Made by a program: the position numbers and the translations under genes. 64,000 bases of DNA, from assembly GCA_963663845.2 (NCBI GenBank), contig OY760650.2, forward strand, positions 2,480,001-2,544,000, given 5' to 3'. Below the pieces are notes generated by a model. The model saw nothing but the letters and a program-made list of their open reading frames with translations, had not been told where the DNA came from and ran no database searches. The DNA comes from Versatilivorator sp963663845 (GTDB taxonomy: Bacteria; Acidobacteriota; Terriglobia; Versatilivoradales; Versatilivoraceae). Positions 1 through 9,039 of this stretch are shown piece after piece; the first letter of the stretch is position 1; each line of letters starts with the position of its first letter.

Positions 1-1
1 G

Positions 2-343
2 GGCGTCTTCGCCATCGGGGCCGCCTGCTACACGGTGCGGATCGGCGAGATTCTCAAGGCCGCCTCGGCCTTTCTGAGTCTCTTCGGCGGTCCGGTGCTA
101 TCGCTGTTCCTGCTGGGGATGCTGACCCGGCGAGCCCATTTCCGGGGGTGGGTCCTGGGCACGCTGCCTTCCCTGGGAGTCTCGGTCTGGCTGCAGAACT
201 GGACCGAGGTGCACTTCATCCACTACTTCCCCATCGCCTTCGGCATCAGCTTCGGCCTGGGCTACCTGGCCAGCCAACTCACTACCGGTCCCCGGGCGAG
301 GCCCGAACTCACCCTTTGGGGAAGACCGCCGATGAAGCTGTAG
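2..343 (+). CDS. C-terminus of a sodium/solute symporter (SSS family), cut by the window start
   Basis: The frame is open from the first bases of the window and ends at a TAG at 341-343, so only the last 113 or so residues are present. They contain about three hydrophobic segments. The stretch LSLFGGPVLSLFLLGMLTRR is typical of late transmembrane helices in the sodium:solute symporter family (proline, sialic acid, sugar or carboxylate carriers), where a GGP-x-LGLFLLGM-like segment is common. A positively charged loop and a short polar tail follow. The product would be an inner-membrane Na+-coupled importer. The substrate cannot be told from the tail. A palindromic repeat begins three bases after the stop codon. 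Confidence 0.75.
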   Translation, partial: GVFAIGAACYTVRIGEILKAASAFLSLFGGPVLSLFLLGMLTRRAHFRGWVLGTLPSLGVSVWLQNWTEVHFIHYFPIAFGISFGLGYLASQLTTGPRARPELTLWGRPPMKL

Positions 344-345
344 TA

Positions 346-499
346 GTGGTCAGTGGCCAGTGATCAGTGGTCAGTTATTTGATCCACACGTGGAGCATCT
401 TGTCGGTCTCGGTGCTGTCCGTCAAGAATTGCAACCAGGTCATCAGGCACTTGCCTGCTTTTGAGACTGACCACTGGCCACTGGTCACTGACCACTATC
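346..499. repeat. Palindromic repeat family A, copy 1 (CACTGACC arms)
   Basis: The left arm (346-376) is built from GGTCAGTGG-like units and the right arm (467-499) carries their reverse complement (GACTGACCACTGGCCACTGG). The roughly 90-base loop shares scattered identity with the loop at 17361-17460, including TTTGATC, GGTCTCGG and GCAACCAGGTCA. The shared loop shows that the two are copies of one element and not chance simple repeats. It fills the gap between the symporter stop and the next gene; no ORF or clear terminator is seen inside. Confidence 0.7.
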
Positions 500-590
500 C
501 ACTCGGCCGGCCCCTCCGTAAACGCCTCGGCGGATCATGCGGGACGAAACCGAAGTATTTTAGGCAGGGTTTGTCGGGGAAGGGCCGGCC

Positions 591-1568
591 TCAGCTTTCC
601 AGCACGCAGGCGAAGATCAGGGGAGCCACGATGGTGGCGTCCGATTCGATCACGTAGCGGGGGGTGTCCACTGCCAGCTTGCCCCAGGTGATCTTTTCGT
701 TGGGGACGGCGCCCGAGTAGGAGCCGAAGCTGGTGACCGCATCGCTGATCTGGCAGAAGTAGCTCCAGAGCGGGGTGTCCTTCAGCTTCAGGTCCAGCCT
801 GAGCATGGGAACCACGCAGATGGCGAAGTCGCCGGCGATGCCCCCGCCAATCTGAAAGAAGCCGATGGGGCCCTGGCGGGACGTCTTTCGATACCAGTCG
901 GCCAGCGACACCATGGCTTCGATGCCGCCGCGCACGGTCCGGGGGTTCTTGATGGCGCCCTTGATGCAGTAGGAGGCAAAGACGTTCCCCAGGGTGGAAT
1001 CCTCCCATCCCGGCACGAACAGGGGCAGGTCCTTTTCACAGGCGGCCGCCACCCAACTGTCCCTGGGATCGATCTGGTAGGAATCGGCCAGACTGCGGCT
1101 GCGCAGCAGTTGATAGACGTACTCGTGGGGGAAATAGCTCTTTCCCTCGGCTTCGGCCCGGTACCAGAGTTCCCGGATGGCGTGCTCGAGCTTCAGCATG
1201 GCGGCCTTTTCGGGGATGCAGGTGTCGGTCACGCGATTGAAGGAACGGCTGCAGAGATCCTGCTCGGCCTCCGGGGTCAGGTCTCGATAGTTGGGGATTC
1301 GAAGATACTCGTCGTGGGCCACCAGGTTGAAGAGGTCTTCTTCCAGGTTGGCTCCGGTGCAACTGATGGCGTGGATCTTCTCCTGCCGAATCATCTCCGC
1401 CAGGCTGACCCCCATCTCGGCGGTGCTCATGGCCCCGGCCAGCGTCATCAGCATGCGGCCCCCCGATGCGATCAGTTCCCGGTAACCCTCGGCCGCATCG
1501 GACAAGGCCGCCGCATTGAAGTGGCGGAAGTGACGTTCAACGAACTGGCCGATGGGATTGGATATCAT
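591..1568 (-). CDS. Deoxyhypusine-synthase-like protein
   Basis: A 325-residue protein of the deoxyhypusine synthase fold. In eukaryotes and archaea this enzyme uses NAD and spermidine to modify a lysine of eIF5A. Bacteria have no eIF5A, and bacterial relatives act on other substrates; some make homospermidine. Seen here are TGANLEED (71-78), matching the NAD-site region; GGGIAGDF (241-248); and GSYSGAVPNEKITWGKL (282-298), which aligns with the active-site segment and keeps the catalytic lysine as Lys297. The length is near that of the family. No eIF5A-like partner is visible nearby. The start at 1568 has only a weak ribosome binding site, but the N-terminus is in register with the family. 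Confidence 0.85.
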   Translation of the reverse strand: MISNPIGQFVERHFRHFNAAALSDAAEGYRELIASGGRMLMTLAGAMSTAEMGVSLAEMIRQEKIHAISCTGANLEEDLFNLVAHDEYLRIPNYRDLTPEAEQDLCSRSFNRVTDTCIPEKAAMLKLEHAIRELWYRAEAEGKSYFPHEYVYQLLRSRSLADSYQIDPRDSWVAAACEKDLPLFVPGWEDSTLGNVFASYCIKGAIKNPRTVRGGIEAMVSLADWYRKTSRQGPIGFFQIGGGIAGDFAICVVPMLRLDLKLKDTPLWSYFCQISDAVTSFGSYSGAVPNEKITWGKLAVDTPRYVIESDATIVAPLIFACVLES

Positions 1569-1664
1569 GGAACCTGGGAAGCGCCGATCCGAACGTGACG
1601 GGTAGCCCCGCCGGCAGCGGGTCCATTGGGAAAAACGACCGGAGCGGGCTCGGACGGGGCCGCG

Positions 1665-3722
1665 CTACCGTTGGTCAGCCCTCGGGGTGGTGGCGGTCGT
1701 GGGAACGATCAGGGTCTGGCCCGGATGGATCAGGTGGCCGCGGATGGCGTTGGCCGCCCTGAGCTGTCGGACCGAGACTCCGAATTTCCTGGCAATGGTG
1801 TCCAGGGAGTCGCCGCGCCGCACCCGGTAGCGGCCGTTGGCGGGGCGGGACGTCGTTTCACCGCCGTCCCGCTGCCGATTTCCGTTGGCCGCTGTCCGGA
1901 CGGGTATCTTCAGCTTCTGACCCGCCAGAATTCGGGACCCCTTCAACCGGTTGGCCCGCCGTATTTCGCCGACTGAAGTCCCGAAGCGCCGGGCGATGAT
2001 GGTGAGCGAGTCGCCTCGCCGGACGTGATACAGTCTGGGCCGGGATGCCGCCGCCTGCGTCGAACCGGACTGCGCCTTGGCCGAGGCCGTCGAGTCGGGA
2101 CCGTCAGCCTGTTTCGGGACCCGAAGCGGCTCGGACAGCGTCAGCACCTGGCCCGGGTGAATGCGGGATCCCCTGAGGCCGTTCATTCGCTTGATGGATG
2201 CTACCGAGGTGCCGAACCGTTGGGCAATCATGCTCAGGGAGTCGCCGCGCCGCACCCGGTAGCTTTCCGGCGCCGGCGAGGCCGACGGGGCCCGAGCTGG
2301 TCCCGCCGTCCCTGTCCGGGAAGAGCCCTCCCGGCCGGCCGAGGCTTGGCGCAAGCCAGGGATCCTCAAGACCTGGCCGGCATAGATCCGGGTTCCCTCC
2401 AGGTCGTTCAAGCGTCGTATGGCCCTCACCGACGTCCCGAAGCGCTGCGCAATGACCGTCAACGAATCTCCACGTCGGATTCGATAGCCGTCCGGGGGCA
2501 CCTTGGCGGGAGCGCCGCGCCAGCGGACGGCCGGGGCCTTGGCCAGGGCCAACCGGGCCTGGGCCGCCTTGCCGTCCGGGACGCGGAGTGTGAATCCCCC
2601 CGGCAGGACCCGGGAACGGGTCCAGAGGCGGCGCCGGAACTGCGGGTTGTACTCCCGCAGGATGTCCCGGGAAAGACCCTCGATGGCCGTGAAGGTGCTC
2701 ACGCGGACCGACTTGTCCAGGTCGATCTCCTGATACCGGTGGGGTTCCAGAAGCTCCAGCGGGCCGAAGTAGGCGCGGTAGTTCTCGGAGACCTCGACGG
2801 CAGCCAGAAACTCGGCGTAGAAGTTCTTGCTGGCATAGCGGAAGGACCGGGACCGGTACTTGTCGATGATGGTGAGCAGGTTGGGTCCGTGACGGCGTTT
2901 GGCTCTAGCCATCCCGGCCTGGCCATGGTTGTAGGAGGTAATGGCCAGGGGCCAGTTGCCCAGTTTGCGATAGGCGTCCTTCAGATAGCGGGCGGCGCCG
3001 TCGGTAGCGGCGACGGGGTCCAGGCGTTCGTCCACGGTCCGGCCGACCCGCAGCTTGTAGGCCCTGCCGGTCCGGGGCATGAACTGCCAGATGCCGGCGG
3101 CGCCCTTGCTGGACCGGGAGGCGTAGTTGAAGGAGGACTCCACGTGAGGGAGGCGCACCAGTTCCTTGGGAAGCCCGTGGCGCTCGAAGATGGCCTCCAT
3201 GGTCTCCAGGTAGCGACCGGAGCGAATGATGCCCTTCCGGAACCGCTCCTTCACGCCTCTCTGGGCATGAATGTTGTGGCGCAGCTTTCCGAAGAGGGCG
3301 CGGGTGGGTTGCAGGCCGGCGGAACGCACGACCTTCAGGATGCCCCGCTGCACCGCGTCGGGATTCCCGGGATCGGGGCCCTGGGTCCGCAGGCGGTTCA
3401 TGGCGACCGACAGGCGGTGAATGCGGGCGCGCACCGTCCTGCGCTGGCGTCTGGAGACGGCTCGGCTGCGCCCGGAGCCCTGCTTGAACTCGACCACCTC
3501 GTAGATCAGCCTCAAGTCGTCGGTGTCGTGGAGGATGACCTGGTTGGCGCCATACTGGCTGAAGACGGCCCGCCAGAAGGCGACCCGGGGTTCGAATCCC
3601 CGGGAGGGAAACCGGTCCGAGATCTGGGTGAGTGAGAAGGTCGGGGATTGGGCCTGGGCCAGGGAGGAAGGGATGACGAGCAAAAGCCCTGTCAGCACCC
3701 AAAGCCAAGTCAATCGGTGCAT
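1665..3722 (-). CDS. mltD: Membrane-bound lytic murein transglycosylase, MltD type, with four LysM domains
   Basis: A 685-residue secreted protein that should cleave the glycan strands of peptidoglycan to 1,6-anhydro ends. The frame is open further upstream, but the ATG at 3722 is chosen because it starts a clear signal peptide (hydrophobic residues 4-20, ending SLAQAQ). The lysozyme-like SLT domain spans about 165-320: the catalytic glutamate is Glu195 in PHVESSFNY, followed by GAAGIWQFMP and later ITSYNHG. Four LysM repeats follow at about 413-455, 488-531, 565-608 and 632-675, each starting Y-x-[IV]-RRGDSL and ending GQ-x-L. Low-complexity linkers rich in Ala, Pro and Ser separate them. 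It is divergent from the Rieske gene at 3997. Confidence 0.92.
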   Translation of the reverse strand: MHRLTWLWVLTGLLLVIPSSLAQAQSPTFSLTQISDRFPSRGFEPRVAFWRAVFSQYGANQVILHDTDDLRLIYEVVEFKQGSGRSRAVSRRQRRTVRARIHRLSVAMNRLRTQGPDPGNPDAVQRGILKVVRSAGLQPTRALFGKLRHNIHAQRGVKERFRKGIIRSGRYLETMEAIFERHGLPKELVRLPHVESSFNYASRSSKGAAGIWQFMPRTGRAYKLRVGRTVDERLDPVAATDGAARYLKDAYRKLGNWPLAITSYNHGQAGMARAKRRHGPNLLTIIDKYRSRSFRYASKNFYAEFLAAVEVSENYRAYFGPLELLEPHRYQEIDLDKSVRVSTFTAIEGLSRDILREYNPQFRRRLWTRSRVLPGGFTLRVPDGKAAQARLALAKAPAVRWRGAPAKVPPDGYRIRRGDSLTVIAQRFGTSVRAIRRLNDLEGTRIYAGQVLRIPGLRQASAGREGSSRTGTAGPARAPSASPAPESYRVRRGDSLSMIAQRFGTSVASIKRMNGLRGSRIHPGQVLTLSEPLRVPKQADGPDSTASAKAQSGSTQAAASRPRLYHVRRGDSLTIIARRFGTSVGEIRRANRLKGSRILAGQKLKIPVRTAANGNRQRDGGETTSRPANGRYRVRRGDSLDTIARKFGVSVRQLRAANAIRGHLIHPGQTLIVPTTATTPRADQR

Positions 3723-3996
3723 AGCGCTAATAGAGTACAACCGAACGGGTCCGAATTCCAATGACTCTTTTCGATCGTGTGAAGAATCTCCGCGGCAAGA
3801 GCCGCCCCGGTCGTTTTCAACGGGAGCGTACTCTTGAGAAGAGTTCAGGCGATTCAGCGCTCGGCGCAACCGGTTGAGGCGCGATGCCGCTACCGCCCGA
3901 GGCGTTTTGTCCTTCAGATCGCTCCTCCAGGTCTGTCATAATAGGCGCCGGTCCGGCGGCCTGCCGCTGTTTCGACTTTCCCAACGGACTCAAGCC

Positions 3997-4503
3997 ATGG
4001 ATCGGGACCCAGAGTCAACCTCCCGCAGAACCTTCTATCAGCGGATGATCTACGGCGTGAGCAGCCTGATCGCGGCTGCTCTGACGGTTCCGGCCGTGGG
4101 CTACCTGTTTCCCTCTCGAAGGAAGGGAAGCGCCCACAAGGGCTGGACCGACGCCGGCGACGTATCGGCTCTCCCCCTGAATGAACCCCGCGAACTCGCT
4201 TTCCAGCGCAAACGGGTCGACGGTTGGAAGACCTCCAGCGAAAGGGCCACCGCCTGGGTGGTCAGGACCGATCAGGAACTGATCGCCTTTTCTCCCCGAT
4301 GCACCCACCTGGGATGCGGCTACCACTGGGAAACCGACAGCGATCGGTTTGTCTGCCCCTGCCACACCTCCGGCTTTTCCGTGACGGGAGAGGTGCTGGA
4401 AGGCCCCGCCCCTCGACCCCTGGACCGTTTCGAAACTCGAACGGAAGGGAACCGCCTCTGGCTCGGTCGGGTTCGGACCATCCCGGAGAACGGCGGCCAA
4501 TGA
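3997..4503 (+). CDS. Rieske iron-sulfur subunit of a quinol:cytochrome c reductase
   Basis: A 168-residue protein. The ATG at 3997 is chosen although the frame is open to 3874, because it places SRRTF (9-13) and a single hydrophobic anchor (about 19-38) at the N-terminus, as usual for Tat-exported Rieske subunits. The cluster motifs are CTHLGC (102-107) and CPCH (120-123), giving Cys/His ligands for a high-potential [2Fe-2S] centre plus the disulfide pair. It passes electrons from quinol at the cytochrome b Qo site to the c-type haems. The stop overlaps the start of the cytochrome b gene by four bases (ATGA), so the two are translationally coupled. Confidence 0.92.
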   Translation: MDRDPESTSRRTFYQRMIYGVSSLIAAALTVPAVGYLFPSRRKGSAHKGWTDAGDVSALPLNEPRELAFQRKRVDGWKTSSERATAWVVRTDQELIAFSPRCTHLGCGYHWETDSDRFVCPCHTSGFSVTGEVLEGPAPRPLDRFETRTEGNRLWLGRVRTIPENGGQ

Positions 4504-6158
4504 GGGACCTGATTCGAAGAATCCTGGATTGGGTGGACCATCGCACCGGGTTCGAGACGGCCGTCAAGAACTTTCTCTTCGACGACATCCCCGCTTCCAG
4601 CGGCTGGCACCAGGTCTTCGGCAGCGTTGCCCTCTTCCTCTTCTTCGTCCAGGCCTTTACCGGCGTTCTGCTGGCCTTCAACTACGCTCCCCAGCCCGGG
4701 GATGCCTACCACAGTCTCCAGTACATCGTGACCCAGATTACAGGCGGGCGCCTGATCCGGGGGCTTCACCACTGGGGGGCCAGCCTCATGGTGGTGGTGG
4801 TGGGGCTCCACATGATCCAGGTGGCCTTGTGGGGAGCCTACAAGAAGCCGCGGGAGGCGACCTGGATTCTGGGAGTGCTGCTGCTGTTGCTGGTGCTGGC
4901 CTTCGGGTTGACCGGCTACCTGCTTCCCTGGGACAACCGGGCCTACTGGGCCACCGTGGTGACCATCCAGATCGCTGGCCTGGCGCCGCTGCTCGGGGAG
5001 TACGTGCTGGAGTTTCTGGGCGGCGCCGAGGGCGTGGGCGTTTCCACCTTCACCCGCTTTTACACCCTGCATGTCCTCATGCTGCCGGCCCTGACCGTGC
5101 TCCTGATGGTGCTCCACATCCACCTGGTGCGAAAGCACGGGGTCACTCCCTCTCCCCGGGCGATCGGGCTGCCCAAGAAGAAATTCTATCCCGGGCAGGC
5201 TTTCAAGGACCTGATGGCCTTTTTCGCCGTCTTCGTCCTCCTGTTCGTGCTGGCGGCTACGGTGGACGTGCCCCTGGAGGGCCTGGCGGACCCCAGTGAC
5301 AGCACCTATGTCCCCCGGCCGGAGTGGTATTTCCTCTTTCTCTTTCAGATGCTCAAGTTCTTCGAAGGCCGCTGGGAAGTGGTCGGGGCAGTGATCCTGC
5401 CCACGCTGGCCGTGCTGGCCTTGCTGGCCGTTCCCTTTCTGGATCGCGCCAAGGTCAAGCGCATCCAGCAGCGGACGCTGGCCTTCGCCGTGGTGGGGCT
5501 GGTACTGGCCGGTTGGCTGGCGCTGACGGTGGCGGCGGTCCTGACCACCCCCGAGCAGGTGGCATCCGCTCGGGGGACCAGTCCGGCTGCCGCGGACTGG
5601 CGGCTCCTGACGCCGGTCGAGCTGGCCGGCCGGGCCTATTTCCAGCAGGAGAAGTGCGCCGAATGCCACAACCTGGCCGAGGGCGAGCCCAAGATGGGAC
5701 CCACGCTGGCCACGGCTTCCCATCGAAAGTCGGCCGAATGGCTCACGGAGCACTTCAGGAATCCTTCCGCAGTGGCTCCGGGCAGCTCCATGCCGGCCAT
5801 GACCCTATCCGACGACGAGTTGACCTGCCTGATCGCCTTTGTGCTGAAGCTGACTCCGACAAACGCCGCCGCTCTGGCGGCCGTGCCCGACGACGCCATG
5901 CGGGCCGGTGTGATCTACCACGACAGCCAATGCGGCGCTTGCCACGTCGTCAACGGAAGCGGAGAGGAGAGCGGGCCCCCTCTCAACGGCGTGGGCCAAC
6001 GCCGCACGGCCCAATGGCTGGAGGACCACTTCCGCGACCCCCAGAAGTTCGACCCCCAGAGCGTCATGCCGCCCTATGACTTCCCCCCCGAAGACATGAA
6101 GGCCATGGTGGACTACATGCAGGCTCTGCCGCCGGACCCGCGGCAATTCGGCGATTAG
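4500..6158 (+). CDS. Cytochrome b fused to two C-terminal haem-c domains (bc complex)
   Basis: A 552-residue protein. Residues 1-350 are a full-length cytochrome b, combining the b6-like and subunit IV-like parts. Candidate haem-b ligands are His90, His104, His191 and His206, and the Qo motif PEWY is at 274-277. Two cytochrome c domains follow, with CAECH at 386-390 and CGACH at 478-482. Each has a downstream Met (Met431 and Met523) that could be the sixth ligand. No separate cytochrome c1 gene is present, so the fused c domains probably replace it as the electron exit. The start at 4500 overlaps the Rieske stop. Nothing on the plus strand follows closely, so the complex appears to be encoded by two genes only. 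Confidence 0.92.
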   Translation: MRDLIRRILDWVDHRTGFETAVKNFLFDDIPASSGWHQVFGSVALFLFFVQAFTGVLLAFNYAPQPGDAYHSLQYIVTQITGGRLIRGLHHWGASLMVVVVGLHMIQVALWGAYKKPREATWILGVLLLLLVLAFGLTGYLLPWDNRAYWATVVTIQIAGLAPLLGEYVLEFLGGAEGVGVSTFTRFYTLHVLMLPALTVLLMVLHIHLVRKHGVTPSPRAIGLPKKKFYPGQAFKDLMAFFAVFVLLFVLAATVDVPLEGLADPSDSTYVPRPEWYFLFLFQMLKFFEGRWEVVGAVILPTLAVLALLAVPFLDRAKVKRIQQRTLAFAVVGLVLAGWLALTVAAVLTTPEQVASARGTSPAAADWRLLTPVELAGRAYFQQEKCAECHNLAEGEPKMGPTLATASHRKSAEWLTEHFRNPSAVAPGSSMPAMTLSDDELTCLIAFVLKLTPTNAAALAAVPDDAMRAGVIYHDSQCGACHVVNGSGEESGPPLNGVGQRRTAQWLEDHFRDPQKFDPQSVMPPYDFPPEDMKAMVDYMQALPPDPRQFGD

Positions 6159-6431
6159 CCACGCCCTCGCCCTGCCACACGGATCATTCGAGGAAAGACG
6201 CCCGATCGCCGAGCCCGCATCTCTCACCCGGCCGCTGGAGGCAGGGCAAAAGCCCGAGGATTGGTGGCGGCAAGAGCGAGGCTTTCAGGGTATACTGTTC
6301 AAGGTTGGTTTCGCCGGCGCCGATCAGCCTTGGCCGTCCCCGGCGTGGCCGCACCTTTCTCCCTCTTTGGATTGAATCGTTTCCACGGGTTGGGTAAGCA
6401 GAATCACCCCATCCGGAAAGGGAGAAAGTTG

Positions 6432-6719
6432 ATGCCGACCTTGTCTGAACCTGAAACCAACGCAATCCATCGGGTCCTGATCGACAGCGGCGCGGACCCC
6501 AAGCTGATCCATCCGGCCATCGAGGAGATGCGCAGCTTGAGTGGGCAGAACGTCATCACCGCCATCGGAGCCCAGATCACCGAGCTCCGGTCTGAGATGC
6601 AGACTCAATTCACCGAGCTCAGGACGGAGATGAACGCCCTGAAGAAATTCACCTGGACGCTCGTCAGCCTACTGGCCGTTCCCATGCTTGGCCTGCTTTA
6701 CAAGATTCTCACGTCGTGA
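6432..6719 (+). CDS. Small coiled-coil protein with C-terminal membrane anchor
   Basis: A 95-residue protein. The ATG at 6432 follows a purine-rich binding site (GGAAAGGGAGAAAG). Residues about 45-72 have a heptad-like pattern (ITELRSEMQTQFTELRTEMN) typical of a short coiled coil. Residues about 74-93 form one transmembrane helix, ending in a short polar tail. This layout resembles small haemolysin XhlA-like or DUF1640-like proteins, but no catalytic motif is visible and I cannot name a function. It stands alone between the bc-complex genes and the oppositely oriented reductase gene. Confidence 0.65.
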   Translation: MPTLSEPETNAIHRVLIDSGADPKLIHPAIEEMRSLSGQNVITAIGAQITELRSEMQTQFTELRTEMNALKKFTWTLVSLLAVPMLGLLYKILTS

Positions 6720-6820
6720 CCCGAATCGATTTTCGACGAGGAAAAACAGGGCGAGGCTGTTGAATCACCGGAATAGCCTTTTTCCGCATCCGACCGCCCG
6801 AGAGCCCGACGCCGGCACGG

Positions 6821-7882
6821 TCAGTCGTACGACAGGGCCAGTTCCGGCGTGGTGGGCACCGCCTGGCAGGTGAGTAGGGCGCCGGCGGCGATCTCGTCGT
6901 CGTCGAGCGCCATGCGGGCGCGCATGTGCACGGCGCCCGCAGTGAGCCGCGCCCGGCAGGAGCCGCAAACACCCGACTGGCAGGAGAACGGCGGGGCTGC
7001 GCCGCCCGCGCGCACGGCCTCGAGCAGCGTCTGGCCGGCAGCGACAGGCACGGCCCGCCTCCTTCCTTCGAACAGGACTGTCGCCACCGCCGCCACACCC
7101 GCGACCGACAGGTCCCGCACCGCGCCGGCTCCCCCGTAGCTTTCCATGCGTATCCTGTCGGCCGGCACGTCGAGGTTCCGCAACGCCTCGCGGACCCCCG
7201 CGTTCATGCCGCCGGGACCGCAGACGTAGTAGCGCGTCTCCTGCGCCTCGGGCGGATGCTCGGCAATGAAGGCCTCCACCGCCGCGGCGTCGATGCGTCC
7301 CCGCCGCCAGCAGTCCACTTCCGGCCGGACTGCCGGCTTCGACAGGACGTGCCGCACGGTCAGGCGCTTGGCTCCGCCGCCCTGGATGCGCGCAAGCGGC
7401 TCGCGGAAGATGATCGACGCCCCGTTGGCGTTGCCGTAGGCCAGGTGCGCGGCCGAGTGCGGCTCCTCCGCAAGCAGCGCCCGAATCATGGCGTAGATCG
7501 GCGTGATGCCGCTCCCGGCCGCGAAGAAGTAATGGGTGCGGCGCAGGCGCGGGTCAGGGTCCAGGCAGAAACCGCCGAAGGGCGGCGTGACCTCGACCCG
7601 GTCGCCGGCCGCCAGGTGGTCGTTGATGTGGTTCGAGACGAGCCCCTCCGGCACCCGCTTGACCGTGATGCGCAAGGCTGTGCCCGCCAGCGGAGCTTCG
7701 GAGATCGAGTAGGTGCGCCGCGCTTCCTGGCCGTCGATGGTGAACCGCAGCGTGAGGTGCTGCCCCGGCCGCCATCGGAAGGCATCGGCGAGCGCCGGCG
7801 GGAGATCGAAGCGGAGGCTGGCCGCACTGGCCGTCTCTGCCTCGACGTCGGCTACGCGAAGCGCGAAAAACTGCCGGCTCAT
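6821..7882 (-). CDS. Ferredoxin-NAD(P)H reductase subunit of a Rieske oxygenase (FAD/NAD/[2Fe-2S])
   Basis: A 353-residue three-domain reductase. The FAD-binding barrel has RTYS at 56-59. The NAD-binding domain has GSGITP (123-128) and CGPGGM (221-226). The C-terminal plant-type [2Fe-2S] domain has Cys301, Cys306, Cys309 and Cys339. This order matches the reductases of carnitine/glycine-betaine Rieske oxygenases and PaaE-like proteins. It should pass electrons from NAD(P)H to the oxygenase encoded immediately upstream, whose stop overlaps this start by four bases (ATGA). By eye the codon use in this pair is richer in GCG and CGC than in neighbouring genes, which may hint at transfer. Confidence 0.9.
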   Translation of the reverse strand: MSRQFFALRVADVEAETASAASLRFDLPPALADAFRWRPGQHLTLRFTIDGQEARRTYSISEAPLAGTALRITVKRVPEGLVSNHINDHLAAGDRVEVTPPFGGFCLDPDPRLRRTHYFFAAGSGITPIYAMIRALLAEEPHSAAHLAYGNANGASIIFREPLARIQGGGAKRLTVRHVLSKPAVRPEVDCWRRGRIDAAAVEAFIAEHPPEAQETRYYVCGPGGMNAGVREALRNLDVPADRIRMESYGGAGAVRDLSVAGVAAVATVLFEGRRRAVPVAAGQTLLEAVRAGGAAPPFSCQSGVCGSCRARLTAGAVHMRARMALDDDEIAAGALLTCQAVPTTPELALSYD

Positions 7883-9039
7883 GCGCCGCCCTCCACCCAG
7901 TCCCGCACCAGCGCCTGGTGCTCGCGGACGCCTGCCTCGCCTCGGCGGGACGACGGTCCATGCTCGAAATAGGGGCTTCTAAGCGATCTCTGCTGCTGCT
8001 CGCAGGCGTAGACGTCCTCGGCCATGAAGTCTCCCGACGCCAGCGGATCCTTGGCCGGGTCGCCGGCGAACTTGCCCCGGATGCGCGAGGCCCAGTACCC
8101 CGCCGACCGCGTCGCCTGCCAGGCGAGCGCCCAGGCGGAAACGTTCGCCACCTTCGTCCGGGTCACGACCCGCGTCAGCGCCGGGGCGAGCGGGGTGACG
8201 TGGAACACCGACCACGAATTCTCGTTCCCCGCCAGGCCAATGCCGGGGAACAGCATCGGCACCCAGGCGCCCATGCGGTCGCGCGGGACGTGGTCAATCA
8301 GCGGCAGCGCGGCGTTTTGCTCGATGCCCTCCAGGTAGTCGGCCGCCACCGGCTCCCAGAACGCGAAGTGCGGTCCGACGAATCCGGATTCGATCTTCGA
8401 GTGGTCGTACATCGCCAGCGTGCCGGCGTGCAGGTGCGCGAGGTGGTAGCCGTCGATGTAGTTCTCGACGACGATCTTCCAGTTGGCCGCGATCTCCGTG
8501 CTGGTGCGCCCCTCGACATACTCGACCAGCTCGTCGACCCGGTGCGGCCCCAGGAGCGGCTCGACCTCGCCGAACCAGTCCATGATCGAGCCGGCGGCGG
8601 CGTTGTCGGGGTGGACCCACAGCATGCCGCGCCACCGATCCACGGCGGCCGGCTTCAACCCGAGGCAGGAGGTGTCGAGATCGGGAAACTCGGTCTCGCG
8701 GTTGGGGACCGAGATCAGGCGTCCCTCCAGGTCGTAGGTCCAGTCGTGGTAGGGGCAGGTGATCGCCTTCTGGGCCTTGCCGACCGCGCGCAGCAACTGG
8801 GTGCCGCGGTGGCGGCAGAGGTTGTGGAACGCCCGCAGGCGCCGGTCCCGCCCCATCACCACGACGAGGTTGTTCAGACCCGCCTGGACGGTGACGTACT
8901 GTCCCGGTTCGGCCACGTCGTCGGCCAGCCCCGCAAAGGCCCAGGTCTGCGAGAAGATCCGCGCCTGCTCGCGGTCGAACCAGGCCTGCGACGTGTAGGC
9001 CTCCACCGGCAGCACCGGCATGGTCCGCGTCCCGCTCAT
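7879..9039 (-). CDS. Rieske non-haem iron oxygenase, alpha subunit (carnitine/betaine-oxygenase type)
   Basis: A 386-residue protein; the ATG at 9039 is used because the longer open frame upstream does not look like family sequence. The Rieske cluster is C-R-H at 75-77 and C-P-Y-H at 95-98. The mononuclear iron site is ENYIDGYHLAHLH (192-204), with His199 and His204 as ligands and Asp342 as a candidate third ligand. The NWKIVVENY context is typical of oxygenases that demethylate or cleave quaternary amines (glycine betaine, carnitine, stachydrine), though related enzymes hydroxylate other substrates. It overlaps both neighbours by four bases, so it is translated with the glycosyltransferase upstream and the reductase downstream. 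The true substrate is uncertain. Confidence 0.88.
   Translation of the reverse strand: MSGTRTMPVLPVEAYTSQAWFDREQARIFSQTWAFAGLADDVAEPGQYVTVQAGLNNLVVVMGRDRRLRAFHNLCRHRGTQLLRAVGKAQKAITCPYHDWTYDLEGRLISVPNRETEFPDLDTSCLGLKPAAVDRWRGMLWVHPDNAAAGSIMDWFGEVEPLLGPHRVDELVEYVEGRTSTEIAANWKIVVENYIDGYHLAHLHAGTLAMYDHSKIESGFVGPHFAFWEPVAADYLEGIEQNAALPLIDHVPRDRMGAWVPMLFPGIGLAGNENSWSVFHVTPLAPALTRVVTRTKVANVSAWALAWQATRSAGYWASRIRGKFAGDPAKDPLASGDFMAEDVYACEQQQRSLRSPYFEHGPSSRRGEAGVREHQALVRDWVEGGA

Noticed and set aside
2025..3635. A long open frame on the plus strand opposite the lytic transglycosylase
   Set aside because: It is the antisense shadow of a well-supported LysM protein in GC-rich DNA; the translation is low-complexity Gly/Arg/Pro sequence with no domain.
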